DNA of 64,000 nucleotides from Linnemannia schmuckeri (Eukaryota; Mortierellomycota; Mortierellomycetes; Mortierellales; Mortierellaceae). The notes beneath the pieces are model-generated. The model did not search any database. It worked only from the letters and a program-made list of their open reading frames with translations, and had not been told where the DNA came from. Below are positions 22,396 through 34,325 of this stretch, in pieces. The stretch covers positions 2,170,001 through 2,234,000 of the forward strand of contig JANATG010000007.1 of assembly GCA_029449235.1 (NCBI GenBank). Direction: 5' to 3'. The stretch's first letter is position 1. Each line of letters begins with the position of its first letter. The translations under genes and the position numbers were made by a program.

Positions 22396-24882
22396 TTAAT
22401 TGAATCTGTACACAGCTGGCTGAGGAAGGGTCTGTCCTTCAGGCGGAGTAACAAGAGTGTACCTTTTGGAACGCCCAGGAAACCGCTCCGTCTTTTCCAA
22501 ACCAGCCTCCTTAAGTATTTCATCAATGACGACTACATGTATGCTCGCATCAACAAGCACATGCAGATGCTGCGATGTCGCCTTGACCCACTCGGCAGCA
22601 GAATATCCATAACAACACGATATGGCCATATCCTCAATTCCTGGGACAACCCTCCCAAACAACACACCCAGCACACGGACATCCATCCGTCATAGTCCAG
22701 TCAAATAGAATGATTTGAGCGCGGGAGCATGCACAAACTCAAAGTCCCGCCAGACCTCGTACTCATTTCGTTCCTCATCGTCGCTGCCCCTGTAAAACAT
22801 TTTGCCCAACTCGCATTGGTTGTTGTGCTGTCGTCGCCGTTGCTCATTCTCCAGAAAACGTGCCATCGATGGATGTTGGAATTCTGGCTTGAAAAAGTCT
22901 GCAAGGCCCACGGTCCGTGTATGTGTGTCATCCCACGTTTCGAGTTCAACAATAAAACTGGTAATATTCGGCGCTCCATCCAACATCTTGAACTGGAACC
23001 TAAATGCAAACTCTCCGTTGAGTGACAGACTGGTCAGCTTCGGTAACTGCCAGTCCCATGTCCAGATGGGTTGCCGTTGTGACAAAAATGTCGATAAAGT
23101 ATTGCTGTCATTGATGTCATAGTCATCAACGTCGTTGCTGCCTGTCGCCCCTTGCTTATTATCTTGTAGCTGCTCGGCTGGCGGCATGAAATTAGGATTG
23201 CCATCCGCATTCAATCCGATTTCCAGGCTGCAAAGTCCCGGTGTGTCTCTGGGGATCGTTGGATTAAATGAGGTGGAGCAGATCCCGTTAATCTTGAAGA
23301 TGACCAGGTGGGGCAGAACAGCTGGCTCCCAGTGCACAGTATCGTCCAGTGAGTACTCCTCGTCAGGCATATCCTGAATCTCGATGATTTCTAATCGGTG
23401 GCAGCGTTGGATAAAGTTTGGACGGATGCGAAGGCGAGCCATGGGGCCCGCACGGACAGGTACGTTAACCGAGGCAACTCCCAGGAGCAATCTTCCCTGC
23501 CAATGGAAAACTCTACAAGTTCGAAATCCTCTTCCTTATAGAAATGGCGCAGCTGGATACTGATGATTTCGAGTGTTTCGTTGAAGGCGTAAAGGATGTT
23601 GATCTCGCGTTCATGAGAGGAATAATCGTATTCAACAACAAAGGAACGAAGCGAAACAAGAGCCTGTTGGGGAGGTTGACCATCAACTATGCCTGCGTCG
23701 TACTGCTTGCGCTCGTCAACAGCCCATTGGAAGGTGTCGTCCCCAAGAGAGCTCATATGAATACGCTCAAGAGCCCGGCAACGGTGCAGAAAGGGTGTCT
23801 CTGCAATAAGTCGGTCCCAAAACTCATCTATTCCTCACCTGTTTTTCATTGAGATATACTCGACCAGAGACAAATCGGTGTCCTGCATCTTAATGATAAA
23901 GTGGGCTCCATTGCTATTGTCAATAAAACGCGGCTTGACTAAAGGTGGAAAGAAATGGAGAAGTCGAAGTTGATACTCCTTGGGACAGCCATTGGTGAAA
24001 GGATCGACCACCCTATCTGTAGTTCCACGGCAGAGACCAATAGCATGGACGTTGGGGAAGTGTTGACGGTGTTCCTGGACAAACGATAACATCTCCTCGA
24101 GATGCTGTGTCCGCTCCAATTGCTGCTTCGCCGTACTCTCCCGATTCTCCTGCAGACGGGGAAAAATGCTTTGAAAGTCTCTGGCAAGTAGAAACGTGAC
24201 ACTGGAGAGGACTTTGAAACGACTAACAATGGCACGCTAGCGGGAAATATCCGAAATCGGGATGACAGGTCTCTGAACGCGCTCCGCATTCGCATCACAA
24301 AACGCCCATTTAAAATCTCTCTGGAGATCTCGGCAAGCAACACTAAAAACGACACTTTCAGACATAATATGAAGGCGAAACGAGACTTCCTCCGAAATGT
24401 ATCGACGGGCATATCCATGTTCCTCGAGATAGAAGTGAAAGCTCGCACGGGCAACAATAGCGTCATCAGTGTGGATTCGACGTCCTGAGTAAGCAAGCAG
24501 CTAAAAGTCGATGGTGGTGACGAACGAGTAGTAGGGTACAGAGGTTGACTCAGCGGGCAATTGGAGGCCGTCCTTCCTGCCTTTTGGTCTGAAAGATATG
24601 CGACTCGCAAGAGGTTGGTAATGTTTTGGTCGTCAGAAAGGCTAAGCAGAAGTAGCCCGGCGAGCTTGAGCATGTCGGTAGCGTTCTTACAGTAGTTGTC
24701 GCCATAGTAATCGTCGAGAGCGAGAAGTTGGTGGGGATTCTCATACATGATGGGTAGCGTAGCAGAACGGACGTATTTGTTGAGTCGCAGGAGGCTGGCA
24801 AGCGACCCTCGGTTGAGCTGGTGTGCGAGATGACGGATGACCATTTGAAGGCACTCCAAAGTAAAGGGAATGTAGTTGACAT
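22396..24882 (-). pseudogene. F-box-like/LRR family, copy A (frameshifted pseudogene)
   Basis: Co-linear with the intact paralogue at 25151-27550, but split among frames. It starts MSTTFPL at 24882. One base appears missing near 24864 compared with copy B, after which the other frame reads ECLQMVIRHLAHQ and LLRLNKYVRSATLP (the F-box-like part). Fragments continue at about 24119-23835, 23756-23391 (FQWAVDERKQYDAGI) and 23490-22690 (PIWTWDWQLPKLTSLSLNGEFAFRFQFKM). The C-terminus lies at 22686-22396 (AAEWVKATSQHL and PEGQTLPQPAVYRFN-stop). Several frameshifts and a stop around 24240 exclude a single product. Long intact stretches suggest recent inactivation. Confidence 0.8.
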
Positions 24883-25150
24883 GGCGTGAGTGTTGAGGAG
24901 AGGAGCTGAATGACCTGAGGAAGTTGACGAGACGGGAGGGGAAGGTGCTGAGGGAGAAGCAGAGAAGGGTGAGAGAAGTAAAAAAAGCTGCCCCTATTCT
25001 CTATCTCAAAGTCAAGGTGTGGCCGATTTCAAGTTGAGAGCGGCATCTCAGAGTCACATGGACACAAACCATTCAGGCCCGCAAGACAAACATGCAAACA
25101 CATAAATGTAAGCATATAATAAAAAAAAACAAACATGCTTTACTGCAAGT

Positions 25151-27550
25151 CTACACAAAAAGATATCGACCTGAATGTCGAGCAGCCTGTTCGCTGGGCG
25201 GTGGCACCTTGAGCTTATACCCATTCGGCACATAGTGATCAGTAAGATCAGCCACAAGCCCAACCTCCTCTACCTCTTCACGCGACGACCTCTCAATAGG
25301 AACAGACGAAACAGCCTCCACCAATCCATACAGGTATTCAGAAGTCACGTTCACCCACTCGGCCAGACCAAACCCACTACATCCCTGAAGCGTCAGATGG
25401 CTCATATTGGGAGCCACCTTGCTACACAGGATCGCCAGCACTTGCTTGTCGAATGTCCAAGGCCCAATGAGAGAAAATTTCCGTAAGTCTGGGAGGTGAA
25501 TGTATTCCAACTGCGAGTTGCGGGTGTCATCGTCGTTATCGTCATCCTGCAGTGTCTCCGTAGTCTTCCCGTCCTGTGTGCTCTTGACAAGGTCTTTGAT
25601 GCTGACAGTCCTCTTGTGTTCAGAAGATGCAGACCGGATATCGACCAAGAAGTGTACCAAACCCGGCGTACCTCGGAGCATCCTGAACTGGAACCGGTAT
25701 GCAAACTCTCCGGTCAAGTCTAAGTCCGTCAGCTTTGGCAAATCCCAATCCCATGTCCAAATCGGTCGTCTTGGACTCGGTGCCGAACCTGCGAAGTCAT
25801 CATCCTCAAAGTCGTCCAGTTCAGCCAACGGTGGGATAAATGGGTGGTTGGATGAGGGTGCGTTGGGTATTTTAAGTCCGAGGTACCGCAAGTTGACGGT
25901 GGTCGTAAGGCTATCTGGATGGAACGAGACGGCCGGCGTTCCCATAAGCAAAAGACTCTCCAGGTGTTCCAATTCTGCCGACTCCCATCGCTCAATGTCA
26001 CGTGTCGAGTACGCGTTGCGTCGATCCATGAGTACCACAATCGCCAGTCGTGAGGAGCGCGCAAAAAGTCGAGGATGGATGCGGACGAAATTGTGCAAAA
26101 AGTCGACGTACAGATACGACAATTTGGGGACGTGCCAACAAGGCGACAACGACGACGATGACGGCAATCCAGGCTCTTGTCCGATTGCAAACACGGTCGG
26201 CTGGTGATGAACATCCACGGCCTTAAATAAACATCCATGTACTCTGAGCCTTTCGAGGGTATCGCCAAAAGCAAAAGCGATTCCGTTGATTTGCTCGTCT
26301 TGAGATGGGAGGACGAACTGGGCGGTCAGTTCTCGGAGAGGCACGAGCGGTTGAGGAGAAAGGTCCTGTCCTGCAGCAATTTTAGCGTTGTAGTTCTTGC
26401 GTTCGTCGACCGCCCATTGAAACATGTCGCTGATCAAAGACCCAAGGTGCACGGTGTCCAGAGCCCGGCAGCGGTGAAGGAACGGAATCTGTTTGACGAT
26501 TTCATTGAATTCGTGGCGTCCTGCGGCAACCGAAGGTTGCGTGATCGTCTTGACGGAGGAGAGGTTGGTTTCTTGGACCTTGGAGGCAAACTGGGTCCAA
26601 TTGCGGCTGTCGAGAAACTGAGGGTTGAGGAGTGGCGGGAGCGACTGGTTGAGCCGAGCTTCGTATGCTGCAGAACAGTCTTCGTAGAATGGGGGTGCTC
26701 GAGGACACGTGGCAGTCCGAAGAACGTTATTGTGGCACCGTCGGTGTTCCTGAACAAAGAAAATCATCGCCTCGAGATGTTCAGTTCGTTCCTTCTCATG
26801 CTTGCGCAAGACCTCCAGTTCCTGCGGCGATAACTCATCAGGCGCATCATCCTGGACGTATTGAACACGACGATCAAAGTGGAAGCTAACGTCCGAGAGG
26901 ACCTTGAACCGCGGAACAATCGACAAATAGTTGGCGATCTCGGAGAGAGGGACGGTCAAGGACTTGATACGCTCCGCATTCGAACACAACGCCCATGTCA
27001 GGTCAGCACTGATCTGTCGGTCAAAGCCAGAGGAGACCGCATCCCAGTTTGCTTCGTCGGAAATGCGACCTAGTGGATCCTCTGCAATAAACCGCCCCTC
27101 GAGACCGTTCAGAGCTATGTGGTCGACAAGACGTTGGTCTGGCTGACGGACATTTTTCTGAAAAAACGCCTCGTAGAGTTGGTGGGATTGTGAAAAGAGG
27201 AACCCGGTGACAAAGGAATGGTAGGGCGCGAATAAGAGTTGAGGACTCTCCGTCGATACTGGCATCCGTCGGAAGGTTACTTTCAAAAGGTCGGACAGGG
27301 AAACCTCAGGTACACCGAGGAGTAAGGTAGTAATAAGATTGAGGCGACGTGCAAGGGCAGAGTTCTCAAAGCAGTATCCGGTCAACACTGGAAGAAGAAG
27401 AGGTCCTTCGTAAAGAAAGGGTAAGGTGGCGGAGCAAACGTATTTATTCACACGAAGTAAGGTGGCGAGGGAGTGGGTGTCATCCTGAGTAGCGAGGAAC
27501 CGTATGACCAGTTGGAGACATTCCAATGGTAGAGGGAACGCTGTCGACAT
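25151..27550 (-). CDS. F-box-like leucine-rich protein, copy B (intact)
   Basis: Single uninterrupted frame, 799 residues from the ATG at 27550 (MSTAFPLPLECL). An in-frame upstream ATG at 27682 adds 44 residues, but all paralogues align from the M at 27550. The N-terminal 45 residues are F-box-like: PLPLECLQLVIRFL, then LATLLRVNKYVCSATLPFLYEGP. The rest is irregular leucine-rich strand/helix repeats, including FQWAVDERKNYN, HVPKLSYLYVDF and RPIWTWDWDLPKLTDL. A variable acidic loop (about residues 610-630) precedes the WTWDW block. The end is CSGFGLAEWVNVTSEYL then a proline-rich tail. F-box proteins usually recruit substrates to SCF ubiquitin ligases through Skp1, with the LRR part choosing the target. 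That role is inferred only. This is the only intact full-length copy among eight here. Confidence 0.82.
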   Translation of the reverse strand: MSTAFPLPLECLQLVIRFLATQDDTHSLATLLRVNKYVCSATLPFLYEGPLLLPVLTGYCFENSALARRLNLITTLLLGVPEVSLSDLLKVTFRRMPVSTESPQLLFAPYHSFVTGFLFSQSHQLYEAFFQKNVRQPDQRLVDHIALNGLEGRFIAEDPLGRISDEANWDAVSSGFDRQISADLTWALCSNAERIKSLTVPLSEIANYLSIVPRFKVLSDVSFHFDRRVQYVQDDAPDELSPQELEVLRKHEKERTEHLEAMIFFVQEHRRCHNNVLRTATCPRAPPFYEDCSAAYEARLNQSLPPLLNPQFLDSRNWTQFASKVQETNLSSVKTITQPSVAAGRHEFNEIVKQIPFLHRCRALDTVHLGSLISDMFQWAVDERKNYNAKIAAGQDLSPQPLVPLRELTAQFVLPSQDEQINGIAFAFGDTLERLRVHGCLFKAVDVHHQPTVFAIGQEPGLPSSSSLSPCWHVPKLSYLYVDFLHNFVRIHPRLFARSSRLAIVVLMDRRNAYSTRDIERWESAELEHLESLLLMGTPAVSFHPDSLTTTVNLRYLGLKIPNAPSSNHPFIPPLAELDDFEDDDFAGSAPSPRRPIWTWDWDLPKLTDLDLTGEFAYRFQFRMLRGTPGLVHFLVDIRSASSEHKRTVSIKDLVKSTQDGKTTETLQDDDNDDDTRNSQLEYIHLPDLRKFSLIGPWTFDKQVLAILCSKVAPNMSHLTLQGCSGFGLAEWVNVTSEYLYGLVEAVSSVPIERSSREEVEEVGLVADLTDHYVPNGYKLKVPPPSEQAARHSGRYLFV

Positions 27551-27830
27551 GAAGGCTGGGTGTCGCTGAGGGAGTGAGAGGAGGTTGGAGGGAGCAAAGG
27601 GGAATAAACAAGGGAATAACGAGGAAGGTGTGGAGGTAGAAAGAGAGAATGTGGAGAGTTTGTTTGCTGCGGCGTTTTGCACTTGTTGGCTGATTTATTT
27701 CCATCCCACGAAATGAAATAACTGACAATATTTGGTGGCGTATCAGGCACAAAAGGCAACAGCGACGAACTTGGCACATATAAAATTTATGGTTTTATGG
27801 TGCGTGGCCGAGTGTCAGGTACACGGGTAA

Positions 27831-29860
27831 TTAGATAGAGGAAGCCTGCTGTTGCTGCTGCTTCTCAAAAACAGCTCTTGCCAACTGCTCACTGACTGAC
27901 ACCACTGGAGTAACGCTGCCCTTCACTCCAATAGCCGGAAGAAAGCCTACTTGAGGACGATGGCGGACGGTCTTGGCCAACTTTTTTTTTTGTTAACAGC
28001 AAAACAAAGTGTAGGACAATATTAGTCAATTTTAACAGTGCTATCAATGAGACACAAAATAAGAAAAGGAGGAAAACGTACCCCGAGTCTCCATAGCCAG
28101 ATCGGCATATGAGTCGAGAGGTAGAGGATAAAGGAACCCACAAACCCCTTTTCCGAGATCTTGGCCAACTGTCTGCTGTTGTTGTAGGATTCCGTCACGG
28201 CTGGGAGGCGTTCTTTATAGTATTCTTCGAAGATCTTGGTTATGTCCTCTGATGTTTTAGCGGGCATGGCATAAAATAAGTTGGCGAGCGCAATTGCGTC
28301 GTGCATCGCTGTCACTGCACCTGTAGTATGAGCAATACAAGGAGAAAAATGTCAATACGATGGAAGTGATTGTGTATGTTTGTCAGTGTAAAAACGTCCA
28401 GTGAGAAAAACGCGTACCATGACCTCCGGCGGGACTCAGTTTGTGGCAAGCTATAGAAAAGGAATAGCAGGCAAAGTTGTCAATCAATGAACTCAAAAAC
28501 AAGACATGCAAGACAAGGTAAATATAAACGACGGAGACAGAACACATACCATCACCCATCAAGACGTAACGCTTATGATACCAGGTCGTAAAGACCTTCT
28601 CTTCCAACATGACCTTGGAAATGAACTCCTTGGGAGTCAAATCATAAAGGTCGCCAAGTGTGCGCTTCTTTCCGTCCAACAGCTCAATAGGAAAGTTGCG
28701 AGTCTCCTCGCACATAGTCTGGGCTGGGTAGGCACCCCACTCCGAGTTCTCGTTATTGCGGAAACGCTGCTCCATTGCTGCCTTGCTCGTCTTTTTTGAT
28801 AAATGATGGATGACCATCCAGCATAGTGACCCCTGAGCTGTGTTGAACGTATGCCACTAATGTAATGAAGCACCAAGCATAAGGGTGCATAATTACATTA
28901 TTTGGTTAGCAACATCTTCATCTTTGGTCTAAAAATCATTCTGTAACACAATAATGCTTACAGTAAAGGGCTTGTCCGCTCCGTGGACCGTAGTAAAATG
29001 GCATTGTGGCAAGTCGATGACAGGAAACTCTTTAGGATCTAGAACGCCAGTCTGACCGACCAGACAAGTACAGCTGAAAGGAAGCTCCTCTTGATCAGTC
29101 TTGGGAAGTTTGCCTTCGACTCTCAGTTGCTCATACATTCGCTGACGGACCGCACTGTAAGCTCCGTCGGCACCGACAATGACGTCGCCCTCAATGGTAT
29201 CGTTGTTGGAGAGATGGATGGTGACCCTGTCGTTTTCTTCGGTTATGTTCAGGACCCGATGACCAAAGTGGATCTTGTGGGCAGGGACTTGCTTGAGCAT
29301 GAGATCGTAGAGCTTGGGGCGATCAACAATATACTGTTCGTATCCAGTGCTGTGAAGTGAGAAACCAAAAGAAAAACATTGTGTAAGTTGTAGTCCGCAA
29401 ATCACACAAATGAAAACGTGTAGCGTAAGTTGTCAATTTAACACGAGCAAGGATACTTACAATTCCTCAATGGATTTAAAGTCAAGAGGTCGCATGAGCT
29501 CTAAGGATTCCTTGTAGCCCATAATTTGGGTGAAATACTTTCCAATAGAAACGAGCTCATCGTAAATGCCTAATTGCTGAAAGATAGGGAGGAGTGTGGG
29601 TCCAACTGACAATGCCGAGCCTAATTCCACACATAAAAGGAGAAAGCACGACGTTGTCAGAAAAAAGAACGATATCATTGCTTGCGAAGGCAGTTCTGGG
29701 AGGTACAGTGGCAATACGACCTACCCAACGGCTTGACGGCAGCTGCACGCTCAAAGATCTGGTAGGGCACACCAGACTTTTCGAGGAGGGCGCCGAGCAT
29801 TAGGCCTCCAAGCCCTGCTCCGACGATTAAAACTGTTGGCTTGTCACCTGTTGTTAACAT
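27831..29860 (-). CDS. FAD-dependent monooxygenase (group A flavoprotein hydroxylase type)
   Basis: Seven exons splice in frame: 29860-29725, 29620-29461, 29349-28962, 28832-28550, 28450-28418, 28320-28082 and 27980-27831, giving 462 residues. The N-terminal Rossmann motif GAGLGG lies at residues 14-19. The NAD(P)H/FAD DG motif GADGAYSAVRQ starts at about 158, and the FAD-ribityl GD motif GDACHKLSPAGGHG at about 321. The fifth exon is only 33 nt and encodes most of the GD motif. A hydrophobic segment (FVGSFILYLSTHMPIWLW) lies near the C-terminus and may bind membrane. These motifs place it in the PHBH/UbiH-like aromatic hydroxylase superfamily (FAD_binding_3), which inserts one oxygen atom into aromatic or isoprenoid substrates; the substrate is unknown. 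It sits alone between F-box-like copies, with no biosynthetic cluster. The alternative upstream ATG at 29932 is in frame but would displace the Rossmann fold from the N-terminus. Confidence 0.9.
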
Positions 29861-30965
29861 ATTTGGTCGAAAGTGGAGAGGGGGAAGATTCGAATTGAGG
29901 GAATGGAAGGGGTGAAATGAATGAGATGACAAAGTGGAATGGAAGAGATTCGAGTGAGAGGAGAGGAGAAGGCAAAGAAAAAGAGACAGAGAAAAGAGGG
30001 GAAAGAAAGGCTATACAGGTTTTTTGTAATGTCAAAGGTTCCTCTCTCGGCAAGGTGCCCATCCTCACTTTTTTTTTCCGTTTGTTTGTGCAACAATGCT
30101 CACTCTCTCTGTCTATCTCTTCTGTCTCCATGGGTGAGCAGCGCCTTCTTTCCAACCTCGCTCTTCTCCTTCTCCTCCCCACTTCACAACTCTTCATGAC
30201 TTTTCTCATTCAACGGTTGTCACCCCCCTCTTTCCTTTAATTTAATTCCAATGCGTATGATGATACGTTGTGTTTGCCCATTCGAGTTTACTTGGAAATC
30301 ATAAACATAACGAAGCATGGTAAATAGGGTCAAAAACAAAAAGTGAATGCATCCACTTTTCTTCCTTACTCTCTGGCTCAATGATTGCGTGAATTAGAGG
30401 TTCGTTCCTCAACAAATCATTTATCCTCTCAGTTCCGTTTGGTTCCCACAGAAAAAAAAAGAGTTGCCAAGCGTGTGAGCCTTTTTTTTTTATTTTATTT
30501 TATTTTCTTATTTCCCATCTTCATTGATCGGGAAAGGAACTCAATGTTATGATTTATCCACCGCATGCATTCATCCCATTCATGTTTGTGCAACATTCTC
30601 TTCGTCTCCATCTTAGTTGTTACCTCTCCTTTTTTTTCGCTCCAAAACCTTGCCCACCTTTGTGGTTAATCACTTTTCCGTACTTACTCCTTTGTGGTCA
30701 CCTCAAAAGTTGCTCATGGTCGCACCTATCGACATCTCTCATTGACACTTTCGTCCTCCTTCAACCATTGACCGGCGCAATAAGGACATGCACGCATGCA
30801 TTCATGTTCTCTATTTTACAACCCTTCTTTGTCTTCATCCATCCTCCAAAATATTCGTGATAACTCCGTCCTTCTCCCAACGCCAAAGGAAAGACACAGC
30901 CCAAACCTAAAAGATAGAAAGATGTTCATGAAAAAGCAGAATTCTGTGCTTTATTATTTCTTGCT

Positions 30966-31006
<41 letters not shown>

Positions 31007-31139
31007 CGTTTCAATATCAAATTACATCGTTATCAAAACAAGGTGATCGGTTTGCCACCACCGTACCATGACATGACTCAAACTTCATGCCATGTCTTAT
31101 CGGTCATATCTATTTTTTCCCCTCACTCTCCTCAATAGA
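29861..31139. other. Intergenic region with long homopolymer tract
   Basis: This is the leader and promoter side of the monooxygenase and the 3' flank of F-box-like copy C. ORFs at about 29917-30240 and 30549-31071 are low-complexity. The dominant feature is a 39-base T run. Nothing else is supported. Confidence 0.5.
30968..31006. repeat. 39-base poly-T (poly-A on minus strand)
   Basis: An uninterrupted T run, the longest homopolymer in the window. On the minus strand it is a poly-A tract lying about 135 nt beyond the 3' end of F-box-like copy C, which is also on the minus strand. Confidence 0.9.
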
Positions 31140-33818
31140 AAGTATACCTGGCTAGCTGTGGACGAACACTCCCAAGCCCACCATCAACAACAACAGCAGA
31201 CCTATCCATATCCACCACATAGGTCTTTCTGAGCCCACCACCTCCGGTGATATCCTCTTTCTCTATTACTAGTCCAACCTGGCGTGACAAACATTTGCAA
31301 ATACGCAGTACGAAGCCTACTCAAATACTGCGATGTCACGCTGACCCACTCTACAAGTTCAAACGATCTCTCGCCCCCACAGGATGGCACTTTGAGATTC
31401 TTGATCCCCGGTGCGACCTTGACGAATATCACCTTCAAGGTTCGACAACCATCCAAGGTCTATGGACATGAACGTACTCAAAGTCTTTCCAGATCTCATC
31501 GTCGCCGTCGTCATCATCAAGGTTATCGTTATCATTGTTGTGATCGATGTCGTCGTCGGTACAAGAGCCGGTGGTGTGGGTATCAGCCACGACAGGTGGC
31601 TGCTGCTGCTTTTTTCCCTGTTGTTGTTGCTGGTGAGTCTTGATCCTCCGCCGCCGTCGCTGCTGTTGCCACTTCTCTGAGCCCCAATCCATCGCCACAT
31701 GCTGGAATCCAAGTATAATAAAGTCCACAATTCCAGTCGTCCGCGGATGGTACTTGGTCGACGAATGAATATCGACCCACAACTGCGTAACGCTGGGGGT
31801 ACTGCTCAGCATCCTGAACTGGAATCTATACGCGAATTCGCCATTCAGAGCCAGATAGACTAACTTGAGGAGCTCCTAGTCCCATGTCTAGACAGGCCGT
31901 CGCCTCGATCAAGCTGTTGAAAATGTGTCTTAAGATTCTCTGTTGGCGCTGTTATTATTATTATTATTATTGTTGTTGTTGTTGTCGAAGTTGTTGCCGA
32001 AGTTGCTGTCGAAGTTGTTGCCATTGATGTCGTCTACGTTGTCCTCTCCGTGCTCGATGACGTCAAACTCTTCAGCCGGTGGGATGAAAGCGTATTGGGC
32101 AGTCAGATATACTCCAAGCTCAAGACTAAAAAGTTTGGATAAATGGTTGGGCGTGTCCAGATGAAAGGAGTTGGCTGGGTCTCCTCGAAGCGCAAGTGAC
32201 GCCAAGTTTGGCCACTTGGCTGGCTCCCAGTGCACAACCTCGTCAAGTGAATACTGTCCACACATGTCGTCGAAGCTGAGGGAGGTGAGGAGGGGGCACC
32301 GCTGCAAAAAGGTTGGGTAAATGTAAGTGGAGCATCGTAGGTCGCCATGGCCAATGCCAATAGTCAAGGTAGATTCTAGAAGGACCCGCCGTTGTTGTTG
32401 TTGCTGTTACCGTCAATTACAAATTCGCACGGCTGTGAAGCAGATGGTCGCTGGTAACGGGAAGTAAGGATGAAGATGACTTGAGCGTGTCCTGAAATGA
32501 GAAAATGGTATCGTTGATTTGGTTTCTAAAGGAGATGTTCTGCTTATCAACAAGGAGGCGGTAGAGTCGGACAAGCGGGTGGGTAGGAGCCCATCCTACG
32601 ACGATATCGTCGTGGTATTGCTTGCGTTCGTCAACAGCCCTTTGGAAGGTGTGATCGTCAACAGAACCAATATGTATACTCTCCAGAGCGTGGCAGCGAT
32701 GCAGGAAGGGCGATTCAACCATGAGTTGATCCCAGTCCTTGTCGTTCCCTTTGGAGGTTTTGGCTTGATATCCTTGACATGGGAGAGATTTGTTCCTGAA
32801 CGTGCGCCACAAACTGTACCCAGTTTCGTTCGTCGGGTGTGACAGGGTTGATCAATGGTGGGAGTGACCGGAGAAGGCGATGTTAGCAGTCCTTGGGACA
32901 TTCCTCCTTGATCGCGTCTAACTTGGTGCATCGACCTTTGTGAAGGATGATAGGCCAAAGTCGACGATGTTCCTGAACAAAGGATACCATGTCCTCGAGA
33001 TCTAATGCCTGCTCAGCGTGCTGCTTCGACATTTTCACCTGCTTCTGTCCGCAGCAGCACGACGGGCTGGACGTCAAAGAGAAACGCAACACTGGGTAGG
33101 ACCGGCCAACGTCCGAGATGGGTACAACGAGTTCCTGGATATGCTCGGCAGCATTCGCGCATATCGCCCATGTCAGATCCCTGCGGAGTTCTCGGGCTGC
33201 AGTAGAACCAATGATATAACTCTTCCTTTTGATCTTGATGAAATCATTGACATCCTCGGTCACATACCGTTTGCTGTTTCCGCTCTGTTCCAGATAGTCG
33301 TTAAAATCATCGCTGAGAGCAAGCACGATGTTAAAAAAAGCCCGCCTTTTTCCTTTTTTCGCGTGAGTGCTGCTCAAAGTCGATCTTAACGAGAAAATTG
33401 CAGTAAGGGACCAATGTATTTCCTCCCCCTACTCCTCCTCTCACCGCTCCTTCTCCTAGCGAGACGTGTTCCTCATCCTTCTGCTCCTCTGCTCGACATT
33501 CCTGCTGCAGATAGGCGACTCGTAACAGGTCGGAGATGACGTTGTCATCGGGGAGGCTGAGAAGAAAAAGTCGGATTAGCTTGAGGAGATTGGCAACGAC
33601 GTCTTCGTTGACGGTCAAAGGTGAATCAGACGACTCAAAGGCCTCAAACTTGAAGGAGCGAATGTGAATGGGTCGGAATTCAGTATGGGTAAGGTTGCAG
33701 AGCAGACGTATATATTCACGCGTAGTAGGGTAGGGAGGGCGTTACCATCAGAAGTGTGGGCGAGGTGGTGGATGACCAGCTGGAGGCATTCTGGTGGCAA
33801 AGAGAATGAGGCCGACAT
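31140..33818 (-). pseudogene. F-box-like/LRR family, copy C (pseudogene)
   Basis: It starts MSASFSLPPECLQLVIHHLAH at 33818 and continues LPTLLRVNIYVCSATLP, then breaks into several frames: about 33618-33331 (VISDLLRVAYLQ), 33377-32883 (ELRRDLTWAICANAAEHI), 32812-32417 (FLHRCHALESIHIG and FQRAVDERKQYHDD), 32367-31930 and 31812-31200. The WTWDW block has decayed (a stop is visible near 31876). The acidic/Asn loop is expanded by a TTA/TTG repeat. The C-terminal LVEWVSVTSQYLS segment is still readable near 31350. Multiple stops and frameshifts rule out a functional product. Confidence 0.78.
31951..31985. repeat. TTA/TTG trinucleotide tract (Asn codons on minus strand)
   Basis: Tandem AAT/AAC codons on the minus strand give a pure Asn run inside F-box-like copy C. 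They fall in the low-complexity loop that precedes the WTWDW block in all copies. Confidence 0.85.
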
Positions 33819-34325
33819 GAGAGGAAAGTAAGAGAGGGAGGGAGGATCGCAGTGGTGGACAAAGTGAAAGGAAGGAGCATAAAGGGCATAGGAAGGTTAA
33901 AAAGAAGAGAAAAGGAAGGGTTGAGAAAAACAAAGGAGAGGATGAGTGGGGGAAGAAGGGACAAAGAGAGGGACGAAGAGGGAGTAGACATTAGTCGTTT
34001 GTGAGTGGAGGGCCAAGCGTGATGGTGTAGAGTGAACGAAGTAGGAAAAAAGGAAGGGACGAAACTCTATTTGCCCTTCAGAGGGGCGGGGCGGATACGT
34101 ACGCCGCTTTTTGATTTCGTTGTTGATGTTTGTCCAAAAGAGTCCGAAGAGAGTGGCAAAGGGCGACAACAAGATTGCGAGGGAGAAGGAGAAGGGGGTG
34201 AAGGCAATGGGAAGAGGACAGGGAAGAGAAGGAGCATTGCATGAATGCGCTCACTCTCATGTATAGGAAGAAGGCAAAAAAGTGGCTTCACTTTTGGTGG
34301 CAAAGAATAGCCTCTGCCTTGCCAA
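33819..34325. other. Head-to-head spacer between F-box-like copies C and D
   Basis: 507 bp between the divergent starts of copy C (-) and copy D (+). It is purine-rich on the + strand over the first 130 bp (GAGAGG, AAGGAA), that is, C/T-rich in the sense direction of copy C, like other leaders in this window. No gene is supported. Confidence 0.5.
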
